From contig NZ_CP007287.1 of NCBI RefSeq assembly GCF_000737865.1, forward strand, positions 1,558,972 through 1,622,971: 64,000 bases of DNA, in the 5' to 3' direction. Each line of letters opens with the position of its first letter. Position 1 is the stretch's first letter. The translations under genes and the position numbers were made by a program. Of the stretch, positions 43,259 to 52,677 are shown one piece after another. A model generated the notes under the pieces. That model was given only the letters and a program-made list of their open reading frames with translations, made no database searches and was not told the DNA's origin. Source of the stretch: Bifidobacterium coryneforme (lineage in GTDB: Bacteria > Actinomycetota > Actinomycetes > Actinomycetales > Bifidobacteriaceae).

Positions 43259-44065
43259 TCAGATGAAAGCACGCTGACCGAAAATGGCGGTACCCACGCG
43301 AACGATTGTGGACCCTTCGGCCACTGCATAGTCCAGATCGCCCGTCATGCCCATGGAAAGAGCGGTGCAGGAATCGGCCCCGGGCTCACCCGAGGACCGA
43401 ATGGTGTCACGTAGGCCTCGCAGGTGGCTGAATCCTTGGCGAATCGTCACCTCGTCATCCACATGGGCTCCGATGGTCATGAGTCCATCCAGCCGTATCC
43501 CCTCCATGCCTGCCAACTCGTAAGCCAGGTCCAGGGCCTGGTCGGGGCCACAGCCCGACTTGGCTTCCTCGCCCGATTCGTTGACTTCGAGGAAAATGCC
43601 CTTGACCAAGCCCTTGGCCTGGGCACGGGAGGCTACCTTCCGCGCAAGCTCCAGACCGTCTACGGACTCGACCGTATCGACATAGGGCAGGACCTTGTTG
43701 ATCTTATTGGACTGGAGCTGGCCTATCAGGTGGAATCCCACGGTCTGTGAGCCGGACGAATCACCGCCGAGTCGCAGCCCCCTCTCGCGGCAGGACTCAA
43801 TCAGCCCCTCGGCCTTGGCCGTGACCTCCTGGGGCCGGTTCTCCCCAATCAGATGGATGCCCGCATCGATGGCAGCCATGATTTCGCCCACATCCCGGGT
43901 CTTGGTGGCCGCCAGGAGTGCGACCGACCCCTCGCGCCGCCCCGCCGCTTCTTCCGCCTTGGCGATTCGCTCAGCCACCTTCTTGACCCCGTCGGCAATC
44001 TGCACGGTCCGTTCCTGGCTGATGATCCGATTAGACAAATCCTTGTGGTCCATATAAGCGACCAT
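43259..44065 (-). CDS. YggS/PLPBP family pyridoxal phosphate homeostasis protein
   Basis: A 268-residue PLP-binding protein that buffers free PLP and affects amino acid balance; no enzymatic reaction is known for the family. The PLP lysine lies in VALLAATKTRDVGEI. Other signatures are LIGENRPQEVTAKAE, GFHLIGQLQSNKINK, FLEVNESGEEAKSG, GLMTIGAHVDDE, LSMGMTGDLDYAVAEGST and VRVGTAIFGQR. The ATG at 44065 has AGGAGG nine bases upstream; ATG 44053 is an alternative. Unlike many actinobacteria, it is not next to sepF or ftsZ here. Confidence 0.92.
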   Translation of the reverse strand: MVAYMDHKDLSNRIISQERTVQIADGVKKVAERIAKAEEAAGRREGSVALLAATKTRDVGEIMAAIDAGIHLIGENRPQEVTAKAEGLIESCRERGLRLGGDSSGSQTVGFHLIGQLQSNKINKVLPYVDTVESVDGLELARKVASRAQAKGLVKGIFLEVNESGEEAKSGCGPDQALDLAYELAGMEGIRLDGLMTIGAHVDDEVTIRQGFSHLRGLRDTIRSSGEPGADSCTALSMGMTGDLDYAVAEGSTIVRVGTAIFGQRAFI

Positions 44066-44187
44066 GCCCCAGTACCTCCTCATATTCGGAAGCTTCGACT
44101 GAGGCCATGGTAACCAGGGGTTCCTACCACCGGGCCGAATCATATGCGTCCGCCGGGGAACCACCATCAACCCGTGGACCCCGCCAA

Positions 44188-45243
44188 TCAGGCCAGTTTG
44201 AAGCCTTTCGAACCAGTCCCGGCCAGATCAGGCCCTTCGAAGTCAAGTCGACGGTCCTCCTGATTGCAGGCCAGTCTCTTCCATGTGAAGCAATCCAGCA
44301 GTTCCTGCGCACTTGCAGGCCCGGGATGGTCCAGAAGTCCAAGAAGCCAACCACAGACTCCAATCACCTGCCGTGCAGTCCACCCCTGTTCACGGAGGGT
44401 CTGCATATCAGGCGAGCCGAACCGCTTGGACATCCGCCTGCCATCCGCACCGTCTATCAGGGGCAGGTGGGCATACTGAACGGGCTGGGCGTCCATCCGC
44501 AGGTGGCTCCGGATCCAGGTCTGGATCGCCGTTGACCGCAAAAGGTCCCGCCCCCGCACAATCTGATTCACCCCCATGGCCAGGTCATCGACCGTGACGG
44601 CGAGCTGATAGGAGACCAGCCCATCCGCCCTCCTGATAACCACGTCACCCACATCCCGGGGCAGGTTGAAGGACCTGGCCCCGAATACCAGATCGTCAAA
44701 CCGGCAGATGGCATCAGGACCAACAGAGTCGGCAGGAACCGCGATACGCAGACTGTGCCGGTCGCCCCGGCCCAACCGTTCCTCGACCACATCTCCGGGA
44801 AGATTCCGACAGGTTCCCGGATACACCAGGAATCCATCACCCTCATTGGGGGCCGAGGCTGCGCGGATATCAGCCCGCGAGCAGAAGCAGGGATATACCA
44901 GGGGCCCGCCATCCGCCAAATGCTGCTCTTGCAGCACGTTCAAGGCCTGGTCATAGTCAGCCACTCGCCGGGATTGATAGACCACAGGGCCATCCCAGTC
45001 CAGCCCCAACCAATCAAGGTCATCCATGATCCATCGGTCGGCATCCTCGACCACACGAGGCCCGTCGATGTCCTCGATTCGCAGGCGCAGCACCCCGGAA
45101 GCCCCAGAAGACCTGACACCCAACCAGGCCGCCAGGCATGCGTAGATGTTGCCCAGGTGCATCCGCCCGGTCGGCGAAGGCGCCAGCCTCCCGACAACCT
45201 GGGCAGAACCCGACCGGTTCAGTCCCGAATCTCCGTTCCGCAT
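44188..45243 (-). CDS. gluQ: Glutamyl-Q tRNA(Asp) synthetase
   Basis: A truncated glutamyl-tRNA synthetase paralogue that adds glutamate to queuosine in tRNA-Asp. The catalytic domain is present: GRLAPSPTGRMHLGNIYACL (HIGH-type), RIEDIDGPR and GRRMSKRFGS (KMSKS-type). The zinc-site cysteines are seen in YPCFCSRADIRAAS and YPGTCRN. There is no anticodon-binding domain, hence 351 residues. I use the ATG at 45243 with GGGAG upstream; the frame is open to 45315. Whether the organism makes queuosine cannot be judged from this window. Confidence 0.9.
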   Translation of the reverse strand: MRNGDSGLNRSGSAQVVGRLAPSPTGRMHLGNIYACLAAWLGVRSSGASGVLRLRIEDIDGPRVVEDADRWIMDDLDWLGLDWDGPVVYQSRRVADYDQALNVLQEQHLADGGPLVYPCFCSRADIRAASAPNEGDGFLVYPGTCRNLPGDVVEERLGRGDRHSLRIAVPADSVGPDAICRFDDLVFGARSFNLPRDVGDVVIRRADGLVSYQLAVTVDDLAMGVNQIVRGRDLLRSTAIQTWIRSHLRMDAQPVQYAHLPLIDGADGRRMSKRFGSPDMQTLREQGWTARQVIGVCGWLLGLLDHPGPASAQELLDCFTWKRLACNQEDRRLDFEGPDLAGTGSKGFKLA

Positions 45244-45330
45244 ACCGCCATGCTCCCACGGCACCTCGTCATGAGAGAAGGCGGGGGCATATCGAAAGGG
45301 CCGCAGGCTGCGCATACAAATCGACGGCCT

Positions 45331-45355
45331 CCGCCCGTAGGCATGTTACGGGCGG
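45331..45355 (-). terminator. Hairpin after the amidohydrolase gene
   Basis: CCGCCCGTA (45331-45339) and TACGGGCGG (45347-45355) form a perfect 9-bp stem with a seven-base loop, ten bases past the amidohydrolase stop. There is no T-run, so termination may need help. Confidence 0.55.
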
Positions 45356-45365
45356 TGGTATCGAA

Positions 45366-46718
45366 TCAGAAGGTATCGAGCAGGTGGTCGATGTCCTCGA
45401 AGTGCTTGACCTCGGGGCGCCAGACCGGCTTGCCGCGGGCGATGACCAGCTGGGGATCGGCCAGGGTGCGCAGATTCTTAGCGGGATCCTCGGCCAGGAC
45501 GATCAAATCGGCATCCTTGCCAGCCTCAACAGAACCTGTCACATCACTGAATCCAAGGTTGCGTGCGTTGACCTGGGTGGCCGCATGGAAGGCCTGGGCG
45601 GGGGTGAAGCCCGCATACTTGACCATGTAGTCCAGCTCACGCCAGGTACCGTACTGGGGCACGAAGGTCATACCGGTATCAGTGCCGACACCGACCGAGA
45701 TACCATTCTCACGGCCTTGCCTGGCCCCCTGGACCATTCCATCAACGACCAACTCGGAGTTGCTGCGGACGATATCACTGACCCCAAGCTGGTCCTGAGG
45801 CAGTTTAATCAAGGGCAGACCCGCGCACAGGGTGGGGTCCAGACCCGAGAAGCCGCGCAGCGAGCGCGGGTTATCAAGGAAGAGCCCGATAATCTCGTCA
45901 TCCATGGCACTGCCGTGTTCAATCGTATCCACACCGGCCTTCAGGGCGGCTTTGACACCCTCCGGGCTCTGGGCATGGGCGGCCACCAGAACGCCAAACT
46001 CATGGGCCTCATCACAGACGGCGGCCATCTCATCTTGGGTCATCTGAGGGCTGCCGGCCTCACCGACCTTGGTGGCATCGGTCACACCACCGGTTGCGGC
46101 AACCTTGATGGCGTTGACACCGTGGTCAATGTTCTCCCTGGTCCTGCGCCTGGCCTCTTCGGGTGAAGTGCACGAAAGGGAGATGAAGGGATCGCCGTGC
46201 CCACCCGGAATGGCCAGCAGGGGCCCGGCAGCAAGGATACGGGGACCTGTCACCTCTTCAGCATCGATCTTGTCGCGCAGGCGGACCCCCTCATAGCCGA
46301 TATCGCCCAGGGTCCGAATCGTGGTTACACCAGAGTTCAGCAGGGCGGAGACGTTCTTCTTGATTCGGGCGTCCATGAGAAGCCTGCCCGCGGGACTGTG
46401 CAAGGCCTTCATGACCCCGTTAATCACACGAGGCGAAGTATTGCCTCCGCCGGAAAGGGGCTTTCCATCGGCAAAAAGATGGACATGGGCGTTGATCAGA
46501 CCGGGTGCCACGAACTTGCCGGTGGCATCGATGCGATGGTACCCCGAAGGCACATAGGCCAACTCAGTTGGGCAGACCTGTTCGATGCGCCCATCCGCCG
46601 ACACCAGGATGGACATGTCAGTCTCGACGGTGCCCGCCTCGTCACCCGTGGCGATACTGGCGTGTTCCAGTACAAACGGTTCACGCTCTTTCCTGCCTTG
46701 AAGACGCCCCATAGTCAT
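45366..46718 (-). CDS. Amidohydrolase family protein (imidazolonepropionase-like)
   Basis: A 450-residue binuclear metal hydrolase. The metal ligands are in sequence order: APGLINAHVHLFAD (HxH), the likely carboxylated lysine in GVNAIKVAATGG, histidines in LVAAHAQSPEG and DTIEHGSAMDD, and the aspartate in VGVGTDTGM. The C-terminal strand ADLIVLAEDPAKNL is typical. Closest resemblance is to prolidase/imidazolonepropionase-like members that cut Xaa-Pro or N-acyl bonds; the natural substrate is unknown. The start is the ATG at 46718, with AGCAGGT directly before it. It appears to be a single-gene unit. Confidence 0.87.
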   Translation of the reverse strand: MTMGRLQGRKEREPFVLEHASIATGDEAGTVETDMSILVSADGRIEQVCPTELAYVPSGYHRIDATGKFVAPGLINAHVHLFADGKPLSGGGNTSPRVINGVMKALHSPAGRLLMDARIKKNVSALLNSGVTTIRTLGDIGYEGVRLRDKIDAEEVTGPRILAAGPLLAIPGGHGDPFISLSCTSPEEARRRTRENIDHGVNAIKVAATGGVTDATKVGEAGSPQMTQDEMAAVCDEAHEFGVLVAAHAQSPEGVKAALKAGVDTIEHGSAMDDEIIGLFLDNPRSLRGFSGLDPTLCAGLPLIKLPQDQLGVSDIVRSNSELVVDGMVQGARQGRENGISVGVGTDTGMTFVPQYGTWRELDYMVKYAGFTPAQAFHAATQVNARNLGFSDVTGSVEAGKDADLIVLAEDPAKNLRTLADPQLVIARGKPVWRPEVKHFEDIDHLLDTF

Positions 46719-46922
46719 ACCTGCTTTCCATTTCTTCGGTGAACCAGTACAAGGAATCCTGTTATATGACTCATATTATCCGCGATATGGAAAACCACTC
46801 AAGAATGGTCCAAATGCATCGGACCGCGTGCCCCATTCCGTCCTCCGTCACGCCAAACGCACCCATGCGATTTGCTACGAATACCTTCGCCTTATAAGTC
46901 ACCAATTACTGCGTATGGTCCT

Positions 46923-46961
46923 ACTCCGGCACACTTCCCTTTGCCCGGAGTGTTCTGTTTT
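46923..46961 (+). terminator. Orphan plus-strand intrinsic terminator
   Basis: ACTCCGG (46923-46929) and CCGGAGT (46945-46951) form a 7-bp stem with a 15-base loop, followed by GTTCTGTTTTT. No plus-strand gene lies upstream in the 46719-47067 gap, so it may be left over from a lost element. Confidence 0.55.
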
Positions 46962-46973
46962 TGCGCTTCACTC

Positions 46974-46995
46974 TGGTATACATTTGGTATACATT
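46974..46995. repeat. Exact tandem 11-bp repeat beside tRNA-Lys
   Basis: TGGTATACATT occurs twice head to tail (46974-46984 and 46985-46995). Each copy contains the palindrome GTATAC. It lies 72 bases beyond the 3' end of tRNA-Lys in a gene-free 349-base gap. Such sequences are seen near tRNA-integrated elements, but no integrase is present here. Confidence 0.8.
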
Positions 46996-47023
46996 CCCGC
47001 CCCAATGAGAGGATATGCAGATA

Positions 47024-47060
47024 AAAGAAAACCCTACAACCGTTGCGGCTGTAGGGTTTT
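47024..47060 (-). terminator. Intrinsic terminator of tRNA-Lys
   Basis: AAAACCCTACA (47028-47038) and TGTAGGGTTTT (47050-47060) form a perfect 11-bp stem. On the minus strand it is followed by CTTTTAT, placing it 8 bases after the tRNA 3' end. Confidence 0.9.
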
Positions 47061-47067
47061 GACTCTG

Positions 47068-47141
47068 TGCCCCCACGGGGGCTCGAACCCCGGACACGCT
47101 GATTAAGAGTCAGCTGCTCTAGCCAACTGAGCTATAGGGGC
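47068..47141 (-). tRNA. tRNA-Lys (anticodon CTT)
   Basis: A 74-base cloverleaf on the minus strand with acceptor GCCCCTA/TGGGGGC, D arm GCTC-AGTTGGCTA-GAGC, anticodon loop CTCTTAA (CTT at 47105-47107), and T arm CCGGGGTTCGAGCCCCG. Discriminator A is at 47068 and CCA is not encoded. It reads AAG codons, the preferred lysine codon in this GC-rich genome. Confidence 0.95.
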
Positions 47142-47227
47142 GTGTGGCACATAGCTGAGCCAAGATGTAACTATACACTGTTTTCCATACCGTGCAACAC
47201 GGCGCGTCACCCGAAGTACAGGGATTG

Positions 47228-47260
47228 CCCGGCCTTTCCGTCCAGTGCGGAAAGGCCGGG
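47228..47260. terminator. Hairpin after fhs
   Basis: A perfect 12-bp stem, CCCGGCCTTTCC (47228-47239) and GGAAAGGCCGGG (47249-47260), with a nine-base loop lies 12 bases after the fhs stop codon. The minus-strand flank has no T-run, giving an I-shaped terminator type. Confidence 0.72.
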
Positions 47261-47272
47261 TGTGCTCTCACC

Positions 47273-48793
47273 TCAGACAATCTTGGGCATGGGAGTGGTC
47301 AGGGAGGTGGTCAGGTTGACCTGGAGCAGGCCGGCTCCGACATGGGGCTCAACTTTCTTCAGGGTGACCGTTCGCTGATCCTCCGGGGCCGTGTCGTCAT
47401 CGGTCATGGTGGCCGGGGACTTGACAGCCACAATGGTCAGATCCTCCAGGTTCACGCCAATCTGGGCACAGAGCTGTCTGGCCTGCTCCAGGGACTGGGC
47501 GAACCCGTCCTTCTCCACCACTCGGCTGCCGGGAACACCATAAGCGCTCCGAGCAATCCAGCAGATCTGATCCATCACGTCCATCCCATGATGGCTGACC
47601 GTATCCGCATCAGCTGGGGTAGGCGCTCCCAAGGCCTCGATAAGACCATCCAGCTGGTCCTCCAGGGCCTGGCCGCCATCGCGGAAGAGATTCCCCATAA
47701 TCGGACTACGGAAGCCCAAATCGGAGGCGGTCTGGCGAAGCTGGCCCGCCTGGCCGTCCTCGCCTTCCCACAGGTTGATCATCGGGAAGGTGGGGATGCC
47801 CAGACTCTCCAGACGGTTGACGTGGAAGGGGTAACGCCACTGAAGCTTGGGGTCGTCACGCCAGGTGGTGGCCCGGGTGACGACAACCGCAGCGGCGGGC
47901 CATTGGGCCCCATACTCACGGGCAGCGATATCCAGCCACTTCTGAGCTCCGGCATCAGCCCCGTATCCGGCCTCGACGATGACCACGTCGTGTCGGGCAC
48001 AGGCCATCTGAACACTGACCAGGCTGGGGATACCGATGGAGACGTTGGCGAAGGGGCCGCAGTGCACGTAGACAGGGGAACCCTGGAGGGTTTCGGTGTA
48101 GGCGGGTTTGACGGCATCGGTCAGGATACCGGTAATCCTCCAGAGATCGATGAAGTCACCGAACCTGACGGGCTTCCCATCCAGGGTGCCCGCCACCATG
48201 GCGGCGACCCGTTGCCCGATCTCCTCCATGCTCCGGGAGAGGACCACTATCTGCATCAGCTCGCAGGTGGGGGTCAGAACGGTCCGCTCGGACAGGTTCC
48301 CCTTGCCGCGATCCACGGCAATCTGGCGGAGGGAACGAGAAGGAACCTCGGATACCCTGGGCACCAGAACCGTGTCGAGCCTCCCCTCGTCAACGGCCTT
48401 CTCGGCAAAGGAGACCAGAAGATTCTGGGCGGACTCGATGGCGGCCATCTCACCGCACAGACCCCAGTCCACCAGCTCCGGATGGGTCAGCGAGGCCTTT
48501 CCGCCACCGGATGCACCCCCCTTGGATCCTGCCGCCGTGATACCCATGCTGGGCTGACGCAGGACGGCGGCCGCATCCACACCCCTTGCCCGCAGGGCAT
48601 CGATAAGAGCGATGGTGGTGGTCGTCTTGCCCTCGCCGCGCGAGGCCTTCAGGGGGGTATCCGCGGTGACCAGGATGACCTTGCCCTCTTTGCGCGGCTG
48701 GTCGGGATGCTCCTGAAGATCCTTCAGATAGCCGAAGGCATCAATCTTGCTGAACAGCCCATACGGTCTGACGTAATCCTCGAAATCGGTCAT
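47273..48793 (-). CDS. fhs: Formate-tetrahydrofolate ligase (divergent, short form)
   Basis: ATP-dependent ligase making 10-formyl-tetrahydrofolate from formate, feeding purine and formyl-Met-tRNA synthesis. The family is clear from VLRQPSMGITAAGSKGGASGGG, SLRQIAVDRGKGNLSERT (in part), and VYVHCGPFANVSIGIPSLV and VVIVEAGYGADAGAQKW. It has 506 residues against about 557 in usual enzymes. The P-loop is expanded: TPLKASRGEGKTTTT (46-60) in place of TPAGEGKTTT. GGAGGAGGAAATC precedes the ATG at 48793. It lies 98 bases after the dipeptidase gene on the same strand. Activity is likely but kinetic differences are possible. Confidence 0.88.
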   Translation of the reverse strand: MTDFEDYVRPYGLFSKIDAFGYLKDLQEHPDQPRKEGKVILVTADTPLKASRGEGKTTTTIALIDALRARGVDAAAVLRQPSMGITAAGSKGGASGGGKASLTHPELVDWGLCGEMAAIESAQNLLVSFAEKAVDEGRLDTVLVPRVSEVPSRSLRQIAVDRGKGNLSERTVLTPTCELMQIVVLSRSMEEIGQRVAAMVAGTLDGKPVRFGDFIDLWRITGILTDAVKPAYTETLQGSPVYVHCGPFANVSIGIPSLVSVQMACARHDVVIVEAGYGADAGAQKWLDIAAREYGAQWPAAAVVVTRATTWRDDPKLQWRYPFHVNRLESLGIPTFPMINLWEGEDGQAGQLRQTASDLGFRSPIMGNLFRDGGQALEDQLDGLIEALGAPTPADADTVSHHGMDVMDQICWIARSAYGVPGSRVVEKDGFAQSLEQARQLCAQIGVNLEDLTIVAVKSPATMTDDDTAPEDQRTVTLKKVEPHVGAGLLQVNLTTSLTTPMPKIV

Positions 48794-48891
48794 GATTTCC
48801 TCCTCCTTGCGCCGTGTCGTCGTGGCATTGGCGGCGGCGGACTTGTTCGCTTCTCTTCTCGTATCGGACAGGGGGACCGGCTCGGTCCGGC

Positions 48892-50418
48892 TCAGTTGTC
48901 GGAGAGGTGATAGCCGTTGCGCATCGACATGCTGGCCGTGTACAGGACCTCACCCAGGAGATCGTCGGTCTCCTTGCGAACCTTGTCGGACAACTCCTGG
49001 TTGGCAGCCTCGAGAATCCGGCGAACCTCGAGATTATCCGTACTCTGGTCATCCCCCTCAAGGCGGCCGACCTGTTCATCGGCGGCGGCAATCATCCGGT
49101 GACCGGCCCCGCCCACACTCTGCTGATACCGCTCGATGGCCGCCGAAGTCGAAGCGAAGGCCGAGTCGCTCAGGGCGGCAATCAGCCTGTCGGCCCAGTA
49201 GAGACTGTCGGTGGAGACCCGGTTGGTGGCGTTGCTCAGATATTCGGGGGTCCTATCGACGTTGGCATAGAGGGGAATGAGGGCATTGAAGGCGTTGGAC
49301 CCGTACGACATCCACTGGATGGCCCGGCAGGACTCGGGGCGGTAGGGACGCAGCTGGATGACGGCCAGCTGATCGTTCCTGTTGATTCCGATGGGACGGA
49401 AGAGACCTCGGGTGTGCTCGTCGCCGGTCACGCTGTATGGATCGTAGGGGGTTCCCTGGTAGTGGGAGCCCAGCAGGTACTTCACATCTTCGATGGTGAT
49501 CTTCCGCTCGGGTTGACGGCACCAGGGGATGTTGTCGCTGGTGGGGTTATGGTCGGCATCGGGCCCGTCCCAAACCTCGTCGTACGGATTCAGGAAGCGC
49601 TGCATGTACCAGGCGCGGGGGGTGTTGTAGACATGGTCCGAATCACTGTGTGAACCGAAGGCATCACGCGGGTTGAAGGGGGACTCGGACTCGACGGCCA
49701 GGTCCAGATGATTGTCGTCGATGAACGTGCGCAGATCGGCCGAGCACATGTGATTCTCCTGGTCACCCAGGGCGTCGTCCAAATCGAACTCATCGATACC
49801 GAGCTGGTTGGGCATGGTCACGTAGGAGTCGTCGGGAACCCGCTTGGCAATCCAGTGGTGGCCGCCGATGGTTTCCAGCCACCAGATTTCGTCCAGATCG
49901 CTGAAGGCGATGCCGTTCATTTCATAGGTGCCGAACTCTTCCAGAAGGGCACCGAGACGCTGCACGCCCTCCCGAGCGGAACGAATGTAAGGCAGGACGA
50001 TGGTGACCAGGTCCTCCTCGCCGATGCCACCGGGCACCTCCGCCAGGTAACCCTCCTCACCGGGCTTGCCCAGAGCGGGTGCCAGCTCCACCAGGGGGTC
50101 GGCACCCAGAACACGCTCATTGGAGGTGATGGTCTCGGTGGCGGACATGGCCACGTTGGCGGAGTTGACGCCCGCCTCGGCCCAGAGACCCTGATCCAGT
50201 ACGGCATTGGGTACCGAGGTATAGCGCATGGGGTTGTCGGGCAGGTCCATCTCCACATGGCTCAGGACGCTGCGGTAGTGGCGGGGTTGTTCGTCCGGCT
50301 CCACCACGACGAACCGCTTCGGGCGGAACTCCCCGTTGGGCGAATCCTCATTGCGGGCGATGATGGTGGACCCGTCATAGCTTGCATTCTTGCCGATCAA
50401 CAGCGTGGTGCAGGGCAT
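48892..50418 (-). CDS. C69 family dipeptidase (PepD-like)
   Basis: A 508-residue N-terminal nucleophile peptidase that splits a broad range of dipeptides. The N-terminus MPCTTLLIGKNASYDGST matches the family, with Cys3 as the expected nucleophile after removal of the first residues, followed by IIARNEDSPNGEFRPKRFVV. SATETITSNERVLGADP and EIWWLETIGGHHWIAKRVPD are typical. There is no signal peptide, so the enzyme is cytoplasmic. The ATG at 50418 follows AAAGGGAGGCACGGTTTC. It fits the peptide-scavenging habit of bifidobacteria and lactobacilli. Confidence 0.92.
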   Translation of the reverse strand: MPCTTLLIGKNASYDGSTIIARNEDSPNGEFRPKRFVVVEPDEQPRHYRSVLSHVEMDLPDNPMRYTSVPNAVLDQGLWAEAGVNSANVAMSATETITSNERVLGADPLVELAPALGKPGEEGYLAEVPGGIGEEDLVTIVLPYIRSAREGVQRLGALLEEFGTYEMNGIAFSDLDEIWWLETIGGHHWIAKRVPDDSYVTMPNQLGIDEFDLDDALGDQENHMCSADLRTFIDDNHLDLAVESESPFNPRDAFGSHSDSDHVYNTPRAWYMQRFLNPYDEVWDGPDADHNPTSDNIPWCRQPERKITIEDVKYLLGSHYQGTPYDPYSVTGDEHTRGLFRPIGINRNDQLAVIQLRPYRPESCRAIQWMSYGSNAFNALIPLYANVDRTPEYLSNATNRVSTDSLYWADRLIAALSDSAFASTSAAIERYQQSVGGAGHRMIAAADEQVGRLEGDDQSTDNLEVRRILEAANQELSDKVRKETDDLLGEVLYTASMSMRNGYHLSDN

Positions 50419-50623
50419 GAAACCGTGCCTCCCTTTCTTCGGATGTATCAGAATCCCGACGAGGGACCGATCCACTGCCGATGAACGACCAGCGGGACGA
50501 CCGCGCCCGGTTCGGGGCCGACTTACGATGTTTTCACTCTAATGCCTGCCGCTCCCAATCGGGAGCCTGATTCCAGGAGGAGGGCACGGATTCGGACGTG
50601 ACCGACAGCCCTCCCAAAGAAGG

Positions 50624-51784
50624 CTATGCCAGGAGCCCGCAGAACAGGGCCTCGAAGTCCAGCAGGGTGGAGCCGTTGGCAGCCAGTCGCCTACGGGTTC
50701 TGGCTATGATTTCCAGTCGCTCTATGGCATCCTCGCGCGAGAGCCGCACCGAGAGTTCGGCGATGGCCGCACGGTTCTCGAGATTGACCAGTCCGGCCGT
50801 CTCCTCGGCCTGGTTCTGGAGAACGCCCACGTCCCGGTAGACGCTTGCCAGGGTGGTCAGATTCCGATCCAGTACGTCCCTGGTCAACCTGGTCACGCGC
50901 CGACGAACCTGGTCCTTGCTGCTCAGCGCATGGTAGGCACCGAGGAGCTGCCTGGGAATGCGCTCGTCCGGGGTAAGTCCGTTGATGGCCCTGAACTCCT
51001 GCTCGTCACGCTTGACCTGCTCGTTGACCGTATCGGTGGCCTGGTCCTTGGCCGCATCGACAACCCTCCCGGCCAGGACCACGGCATCCGAGGCACGGTG
51101 GAGGTTGAGCAGACCCACCACCAGGTCGTCACGGTCCACCAGCACCTGCTCGCGGGTGGCGTAGAGCTTGGCGATGCCGATATGCCCTTGGGCCAGGCGG
51201 GCCGCCTTGGCCGCCAGGGGTGGTTCCACACCCACCTGATCGGTCAGGAAACCGGCAACGGCCGTATTCGAAGGGATGGCCAGGTTGACGACTCTGGTCC
51301 TAGAACGGATGGTCGGCAGAACGTCCTGGGCGTTGGGGGCGCAGAGAAGCCAGATGGTGTGGGGGGCGGGCTCCTCTATCTCCTTGAGGAGGACATTGGT
51401 GGTCCGCTCCAGCATCCTATCCACGTCCTCGATGATGATGACCCGCCAGGGCGAGGTGGACGGCATCTGCTCCGAGGTCATGATGAGTTCACGAACCTCA
51501 TTGATGCCGATGGTGACCTTGTTGGTCGACAGGACCGTTACATCGGGATAGGTCCCGGCCAAGACCTGCTGGGTGATACGGCTGGGCTGGTCGTCAAGAC
51601 CGTGATCAGGACTGACCAGGGCCGCCGCAAAGGCACGCGCCAGGTTCGACCTCCCGGATCCGGGAGGTCCGCAAATCAGCCAGGACTGGGCCACCGAGTC
51701 ACGGTCGTGTCCCTGCGAGGCGACAATCTGCTTGAGCAGGGCCACCGTGGGCTCTTGCCCGACGATGGCATCCCAGACGCTCAT
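50624..51784 (-). CDS. holB: DNA polymerase III subunit delta'
   Basis: Clamp-loader subunit that helps place the beta clamp on DNA. The 386-residue AAA+ protein has the P-loop [18 protein letters not shown], with arginine replacing the usual lysine (as in other actinobacterial delta' proteins), then [31 protein letters not shown] with the sensor region, and [10 protein letters not shown] with the SRC-like arginine. It overlaps tmk by 4 bases (ATGA) and is the last gene of topA-tmk-holB. Confidence 0.93.
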   Translation of the reverse strand: MSVWDAIVGQEPTVALLKQIVASQGHDRDSVAQSWLICGPPGSGRSNLARAFAAALVSPDHGLDDQPSRITQQVLAGTYPDVTVLSTNKVTIGINEVRELIMTSEQMPSTSPWRVIIIEDVDRMLERTTNVLLKEIEEPAPHTIWLLCAPNAQDVLPTIRSRTRVVNLAIPSNTAVAGFLTDQVGVEPPLAAKAARLAQGHIGIAKLYATREQVLVDRDDLVVGLLNLHRASDAVVLAGRVVDAAKDQATDTVNEQVKRDEQEFRAINGLTPDERIPRQLLGAYHALSSKDQVRRRVTRLTRDVLDRNLTTLASVYRDVGVLQNQAEETAGLVNLENRAAIAELSVRLSREDAIERLEIIARTRRRLAANGSTLLDFEALFCGLLA

Positions 51785-52677
51785 CGTGCCTTCCTGAGGA
51801 GGTGGCCCCTGAAGATTCCCCGTGCCGTCACAGCCGTGGAAGGGGGCTGATTCCTCCCAGCATCGCCAGCCTCGGAATCGGATGCATCCTCATCCTCGAT
51901 ATCGTCATTCTGGTCCGGCTCGTCGGCATCCAACTCACCATCCGCACCGTCTTCGTCGTAGGACGAATCATCGGGCCCCTCGGCCGGGGCGGGAAGATTG
52001 GGTGTCCTGCCTTCAATCAGACCGTCCAAATCATGCTGAATCTGCAACCAGACCTCTTCCACGGACCGGGAGGCATCGATGACCACGAACCGGTCGGGCT
52101 CCTCCTCGGCCAGGCGAAGGAAGGCCTCCCTCACGTTCCGTTGGAAGTCGTCACCCTCTGATTCCAACCGGTCGGGCTCATGGTCCAACCGCTGCTTGGA
52201 CTGGCTGGGATCGGCATCCAGAAGATAGGTCCTGGTGGGGAGAAGGCCGTCCGAGGCCCAAAGACTCAACTGCCGGATCACATCGGCCGAGAGTTCACGA
52301 CCCCCCGCCTGATAGGCCACCGAGGAATCCAGGTACCGGTCGCACAGCACGATGTCACCCCGGTCCAGGGCGGGTCTGACCACCTGGGCCACGTGCTCCG
52401 CACGGTCTGCCGCATAGAGAAGGGCCTCGGTGCGGGGTGCCAGGTCATCGGTCGAATCAACCACATCCGTTCCCCCGGTCACTGCCAGGGAGGGGAAGGA
52501 GGCCATGCCATGCAGGACCAGCTCCCTGATGGCCAGGCCGGCCGGCGTACCACCAGGCTCCCGGGTTACCAGAGACCTCAGCCCGCGTTCCTGCAGGTAG
52601 GCGTGAACCCGCTGGGTCTGGGTCGATTTTCCGGCCCCGTCAACGCCTTCGAAGGATATGAATAATCCGTCGCTCAT
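51781..52677 (-). CDS. tmk: Thymidylate kinase with acidic C-terminal tail
   Basis: Phosphorylates dTMP to dTDP. The kinase core (about 1-215) has the P-loop [39 protein letters not shown] and [12 protein letters not shown]. Compared with the usual 210 residues it carries about 80 extra, mostly Asp/Glu/Gly/Ser ([19 protein letters not shown] and similar), ending in a basic patch LLRKAR. The start at 52677 and the end at 51781 both overlap neighbours by 4 bases, so tmk translation is coupled to topA and holB. Confidence 0.94.
   Translation of the reverse strand: MSDGLFISFEGVDGAGKSTQTQRVHAYLQERGLRSLVTREPGGTPAGLAIRELVLHGMASFPSLAVTGGTDVVDSTDDLAPRTEALLYAADRAEHVAQVVRPALDRGDIVLCDRYLDSSVAYQAGGRELSADVIRQLSLWASDGLLPTRTYLLDADPSQSKQRLDHEPDRLESEGDDFQRNVREAFLRLAEEEPDRFVVIDASRSVEEVWLQIQHDLDGLIEGRTPNLPAPAEGPDDSSYDEDGADGELDADEPDQNDDIEDEDASDSEAGDAGRNQPPSTAVTARGIFRGHLLRKAR

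Noticed and set aside
46828..47106. A 92-codon plus-strand frame before tRNA-Lys
   Set aside because: It runs into the tRNA and terminator sequences and looks like no protein; no ribosome site.
47192..48910. A 572-codon frame antisense to fhs
   Set aside because: Shadow of fhs; the reading crosses the terminator hairpin at 47228-47260 and has no recognisable domain.
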